Shown here piece after piece: positions 61,141-64,000 of a stretch of DNA of 64,000 nucleotides. The position numbers and the translations under genes were made by a program. Origin of the DNA: Synechococcus sp. JA-2-3B'a(2-13) (GTDB taxonomy: Bacteria > Cyanobacteriota > Cyanobacteriia > Thermostichales > Thermostichaceae); assembly GCF_000013225.1 (NCBI RefSeq), contig NC_007776.1, positions 701,277-765,276 on the forward strand. The letters run 5' to 3'. Position 1 is the stretch's first letter, and the number at the start of each line of letters is the position of its first letter. The notes under the pieces were generated by a model. That model was not told where the DNA came from. It saw only the letters and a program-made list of their open reading frames with translations, and made no database searches.

Positions 61141-62928
61141 CTAACCGGAAGAGCGGATCTCCTGCGGCTGATGGTAGGGGCAGCTCCCCTGGGGATCCAC
61201 CCTGAGGCGGTAGAGGGGAGAGCGTTCCTGATCGCAGCGAAAGGCTTGGGCTTGGGAAGTCAAGATCTGGCGGGCAAAGCGACAATTTTGGCACTTTTTG
61301 CCACCGTGATGACTGGATACAGAAGGCTGTTTTGGACGCGGCACGATCCCTGCTGGAGAGGGAGCAGCCTCTGCCGGGCGGATCAGCTCCCGTGGAGAAA
61401 GGCCGCGCAGCACCAGTTCGGATCCCTGCCAGCGGGCTTCCACCAGGCCGGTATCGGCCCAGGCCAGCCAACGGGGATCCTGGGTGATCTGGGGCGGCAG
61501 ACGCACCTGTACCCCCGCCAAAGTCCGCGGCGACCCCTGCTCCTGCCAAACTTCTTCCACCTCCCCCTCATAGCGCAAAGGGGGATCCCTGATCTCGGCG
61601 GGGGAACCGGCCTTCAGCTCCGCGAGCCTAACTGGGGTTTGTAGGTGCCCATCGGGCAACTCCAGCCAATGCCCAGGCTGAGGGCAGTGGACATGGTAGC
61701 GATTGCACAGCTCCGGCAGATCCGCCAGATCCTGAGCCTGCTTGGGGTCGGCGTGAACCAAGACCAAATGCTGGGGGCGAAAGGTGTGGATGATCTGGGT
61801 GAGATGCCCGACATCGTTGTGGCTGTGCCAGGTTATCCATTCAACGGCAATGCGGGAGCGCAGCGGCGCCGGCCAACGCTCAAACGGGGTAGCCAGTTCC
61901 ACCTCTGGCAGCCGCACCAGCAGACAGGAGCGCTGCGGTTGGGCCAGCAATCTCGACCAGATGGGATCCCAAGCCTCAGGCCCGGCATCGGCGTCGCACA
62001 GCAGCAAGCCTTGGGGCAGAGGATCCGCTTCGGTAAGGGGCTGAACCCGCGGCTGCAGGCGGTCTTCCCAGAACAAGGGCTGGTAGGTGGCGAAATTGCG
62101 CACCGGCTCCGGCAGGTAGGTGAGCAAGCGCTCGTAGAGATTGCAGCCTGCCGCCAGCCCCGGCGCCACCCATATCTTGAGCTCTTGGGGGGCTTGGGTA
62201 AAGCGGTGGTGGGCTTTGAGGAGAAAGATCAGCTCCTGCCCCAACCCCAACACTGGCAGGGGAAACAGCACCGTTTGCCCCGCTTCCAAGGCGCTGAGCA
62301 ACCGCTCCACCAGGCGATTTTCCAGGTGACGACGGGGTGGATGGCGGGTGGATCCCAGCGAAGCCTCGATGAGCAACACGTCCGGCTGCCAGTGGCGCAA
62401 AGCAATGAGATCCAAGCCGGGGGCAAAGCGAGTTGAGGCCAGGGAACAGTCGCCCGTGTACACGCAGGCTTGGGCCGGAGTGGTTTGGGTATTTTGCAGC
62501 AGGGTTGCCGCCGCTCCCGGCAGATGCCCAGCCGCAAAGAAAGTGAGCATCAGATGGGGCAAAATCTCTCGCGCCCGGCCCAAAGGCAGCGCCCGAAAGG
62601 GGGGAAAGCGAATGTCCCGGTCGTAGCCTGGCCAAACGCCACACTCCCACAGACCAGCGGCCAAATGAGCAGTCACCGGCGTGGCGTAGAGAGGTACCTG
62701 AGGGTAACGACGATGAAAAGCAGGTAGCCCTTGCACATGGTCAAAGTGAGCATGGCTGCAGATTACCGCATCCGGGATCCCTGGCAGAGCCTTAAAGAGG
62801 GCAGGAGCGGGCAACCCGCAATCGAGAAGCAAACGGTGGGATCCAATCTCCAGCCAATAGGCACAGCCCTGTTGACGGGGATCCGTACCCAGGGGGAGCA
62901 GTCGAAGGGGGGGTCTCTCTGACTCCAC
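61141..62928 (-). CDS. Metallo-beta-lactamase/beta-CASP hydrolase with C-terminal Cys cluster
   Basis: 595 aa. MBL zinc ligands: ICSHAHFDHVQGLPAFHRR, FAAGHLPGAA and VYTGDCS, with further His in WHSHNDVGHL. The beta-CASP domain (about 195-420) suggests a nuclease acting on RNA or DNA. The C-terminal 170 residues include KKCQNCRFARQILT and another Cys-rich ending (FRCDQERSP, SCPYHQPQ), which could bind metal. Family members process RNA; the substrate here is unknown. GTG start at 62928. Confidence 0.85.
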   Translation of the reverse strand: MESERPPLRLLPLGTDPRQQGCAYWLEIGSHRLLLDCGLPAPALFKALPGIPDAVICSHAHFDHVQGLPAFHRRYPQVPLYATPVTAHLAAGLWECGVWPGYDRDIRFPPFRALPLGRAREILPHLMLTFFAAGHLPGAAATLLQNTQTTPAQACVYTGDCSLASTRFAPGLDLIALRHWQPDVLLIEASLGSTRHPPRRHLENRLVERLLSALEAGQTVLFPLPVLGLGQELIFLLKAHHRFTQAPQELKIWVAPGLAAGCNLYERLLTYLPEPVRNFATYQPLFWEDRLQPRVQPLTEADPLPQGLLLCDADAGPEAWDPIWSRLLAQPQRSCLLVRLPEVELATPFERWPAPLRSRIAVEWITWHSHNDVGHLTQIIHTFRPQHLVLVHADPKQAQDLADLPELCNRYHVHCPQPGHWLELPDGHLQTPVRLAELKAGSPAEIRDPPLRYEGEVEEVWQEQGSPRTLAGVQVRLPPQITQDPRWLAWADTGLVEARWQGSELVLRGLSPRELIRPAEAAPSPAGIVPRPKQPSVSSHHGGKKCQNCRFARQILTSQAQAFRCDQERSPLYRLRVDPQGSCPYHQPQEIRSSG

Positions 62929-63184
62929 AGGTGTGTCGTTCTGAACCTAGAAGACCGCGTTCAATCCTGCAAACAGGAGGGGCGACTTGGCCAGGGATCC
63001 CCCCTCTCCACCGGTACACCTCCCCGGAGAGTTGGAGACAACCTGTGCCGATCCACTTATCCTACACTTCTCACAGCATAGCGTTTGCCCACCATCTGCC
63101 GCGGCAGCCTGCCATTTCATCCATGCAGCAGCTGAATGGATGTGGGGATTTGGTTTTGCGATGAACTTGTCTTGGCTTGGCAGC

Positions 63185-64000
63185 CTATGGGTCGGCGCTC
63201 TCTTCTGTCGCCGCAGCGGCGCTGCTGCTGGGAAAAGCAAAGCCGGCAAAATCGTGATCGTCGGGGCGCACCGTCAGGATCATCAGGTTGTAGAAGGCCC
63301 AGACCAAGCCAAACAGCAGCTCAGGCCAAGAGGGATCCCAACTGCCGGCAGAACGCAGGGATCCCACCCCCATAGCCAGAAAAGTCAGCACAATAGCCAG
63401 AGCCTGAGGCCCCAAGGAGAGCTGGGAAGGCTGTTCGGGATAGGGGGGCACTCCCTGCAGACTTTGCACCAGCGCCTGGATGGACTGAAAAAACTGGCTG
63501 CCCGTCTGCCGTTCCGACTGCCAAGCTGCCCCCCACAAATGCGGGGGAAAGGCCAAGAGCCAACTGATGCGCCCCAGGAGAGCATAAGGCAAAAACCACG
63601 CGAAGAAGACCCGGTCAAAGGCCGGCACCGGCATCCACCCTGTGCAGAGAAAGACCATCGGCACCGCCAAGTAGACCAGCTCCGCCATCCCACCGGCAGC
63701 CCAGAGGGCCAGCCACAGGTATTGAAAGCGCTGCTGCTGCGTGGTCGGCTTGCCCCAAAAGGGGTTTTCCCTCAAGGCCGAAAACAAAGCCAGCAAAGCA
63801 ACGCGGCGGTTGCGCAAGGGCAACAAAACACCCGTAACCTGGGTTTGGCGAACCAATTGAGACTGCCAGCCGCGGCAGTGCATCTGACACCCCAACTGCA
63901 CAGGGCGGCGAATGTCGATCTGCGGGATCCCTTCCAAGGCTGCCCGCCGGATGAGACAGCCAGAACCCAACAGGGGTGCCGCCTGATACCCTTCGGATCC
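63185..64000 (-). CDS. Family 2 glycosyltransferase, cellulose-synthase-like (5' end missing)
   Basis: C-terminal 271 residues of a polysaccharide synthase whose start lies beyond the right edge; the frame is open to the edge. The opening LGSGCLIRRAALEGIPQIDI resembles the segment after the GT-A catalytic core in BcsA relatives. Membrane helices follow: YLWLALWAAGGMAELVYLAV, PYALLGRISWLLAFPPHLW, LSLGPQALAIVLTFLAMGVG and LLFGLVWAFYNLMILTVRPD. The C-terminal tail is short; no PilZ domain. A distinct gene from the one at the left edge. Confidence 0.7.
   Translation of the reverse strand, partial: GSEGYQAAPLLGSGCLIRRAALEGIPQIDIRRPVQLGCQMHCRGWQSQLVRQTQVTGVLLPLRNRRVALLALFSALRENPFWGKPTTQQQRFQYLWLALWAAGGMAELVYLAVPMVFLCTGWMPVPAFDRVFFAWFLPYALLGRISWLLAFPPHLWGAAWQSERQTGSQFFQSIQALVQSLQGVPPYPEQPSQLSLGPQALAIVLTFLAMGVGSLRSAGSWDPSWPELLFGLVWAFYNLMILTVRPDDHDFAGFAFPSSSAAAATEESADP

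Overview
The window is cyanobacterial chromosome. It encodes phycocyanobilin synthesis (PcyA), a Mg-chelatase subunit (ChlD), the NDH-1 subunit NdhS, the PII/NtcA partner PipX and several cyanobacteria-restricted small families (DUF2949, DUF4359, TIGR04376, low-complexity-tail membrane protein). The DNA is GC-rich and saturated with the 8-bp palindrome GGGATCCC, in genes and between them. That points to a thermophilic hot-spring Synechococcus of the JA-3-3Ab / JA-2-3B'a type; this strain-level call is from memory of that genome signature, not from a search.

Layout. 1-7.2 kb: an exopolysaccharide region. It holds a family-2 glycosyltransferase with an N-terminal type II secretion ATPase-like domain (cut by the left edge), a BcsB-like periplasmic partner, a mannose-phosphate cupin, a multi-spanning glycosyltransferase-like protein and, overlapping it, an exported glycosidase-like protein. 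7.3-13.8 kb: outer-membrane barrel, tandem universal stress protein, hisS, rsmE and prmA. 14-25.6 kb: ACT-domain protein, pcyA, tRNA-Ser(CGA), panB, a repetitive coiled-coil protein, GT4 glycosyltransferase, PH-domain protein, potassium channel, maf, gatB and acyP. 25.6-33.5 kb: two inverted copies of a miniature IS200/IS605-type element with the same internal deletion of tnpB, enclosing a histidine kinase, a DUF2993 protein, chlD and an aldehyde dehydrogenase. 33.6-43.9 kb: an RND efflux pair, small cyanobacterial proteins, ndhS, FHA protein, cation/proton antiporter and pth. 44-54 kb: GAF-HD-GYP phosphodiesterase, soluble chemoreceptor-like protein, prfB with its programmed frameshift, menC, a paired active/inactive M16 peptidase and an M50-CBS protease. 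54.4-64 kb: class II ribonucleotide reductase split by a LAGLIDADG intein, pheS, pipX, a TIGR04376 protein, an ABC ATPase, a beta-CASP hydrolase and a second cellulose-synthase-like glycosyltransferase cut by the right edge.

The most unusual signal is a family of about 25-bp dispersed repeats (type A core GGACTCCGTCC, type B core GCGCTCCGCGC or GTGCTCCGCAC, followed by roughly CGCTGACGCGAA). The short stem changes in a compensatory way while the loop stays mostly TCC. Copies lie between genes and also in frame inside rsmE, menC, the ACT-domain gene, possibly nrdJ, and a tnpB relic. They add peptides such as KDSVPLTRS to unrelated enzymes.

Possible links between genes: c-di-GMP may connect the HD-GYP phosphodiesterase with the polysaccharide synthase, and PipX connects to nitrogen control. 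Most other genes are ordinary housekeeping genes scattered in one- or two-gene units, as is common in cyanobacteria.
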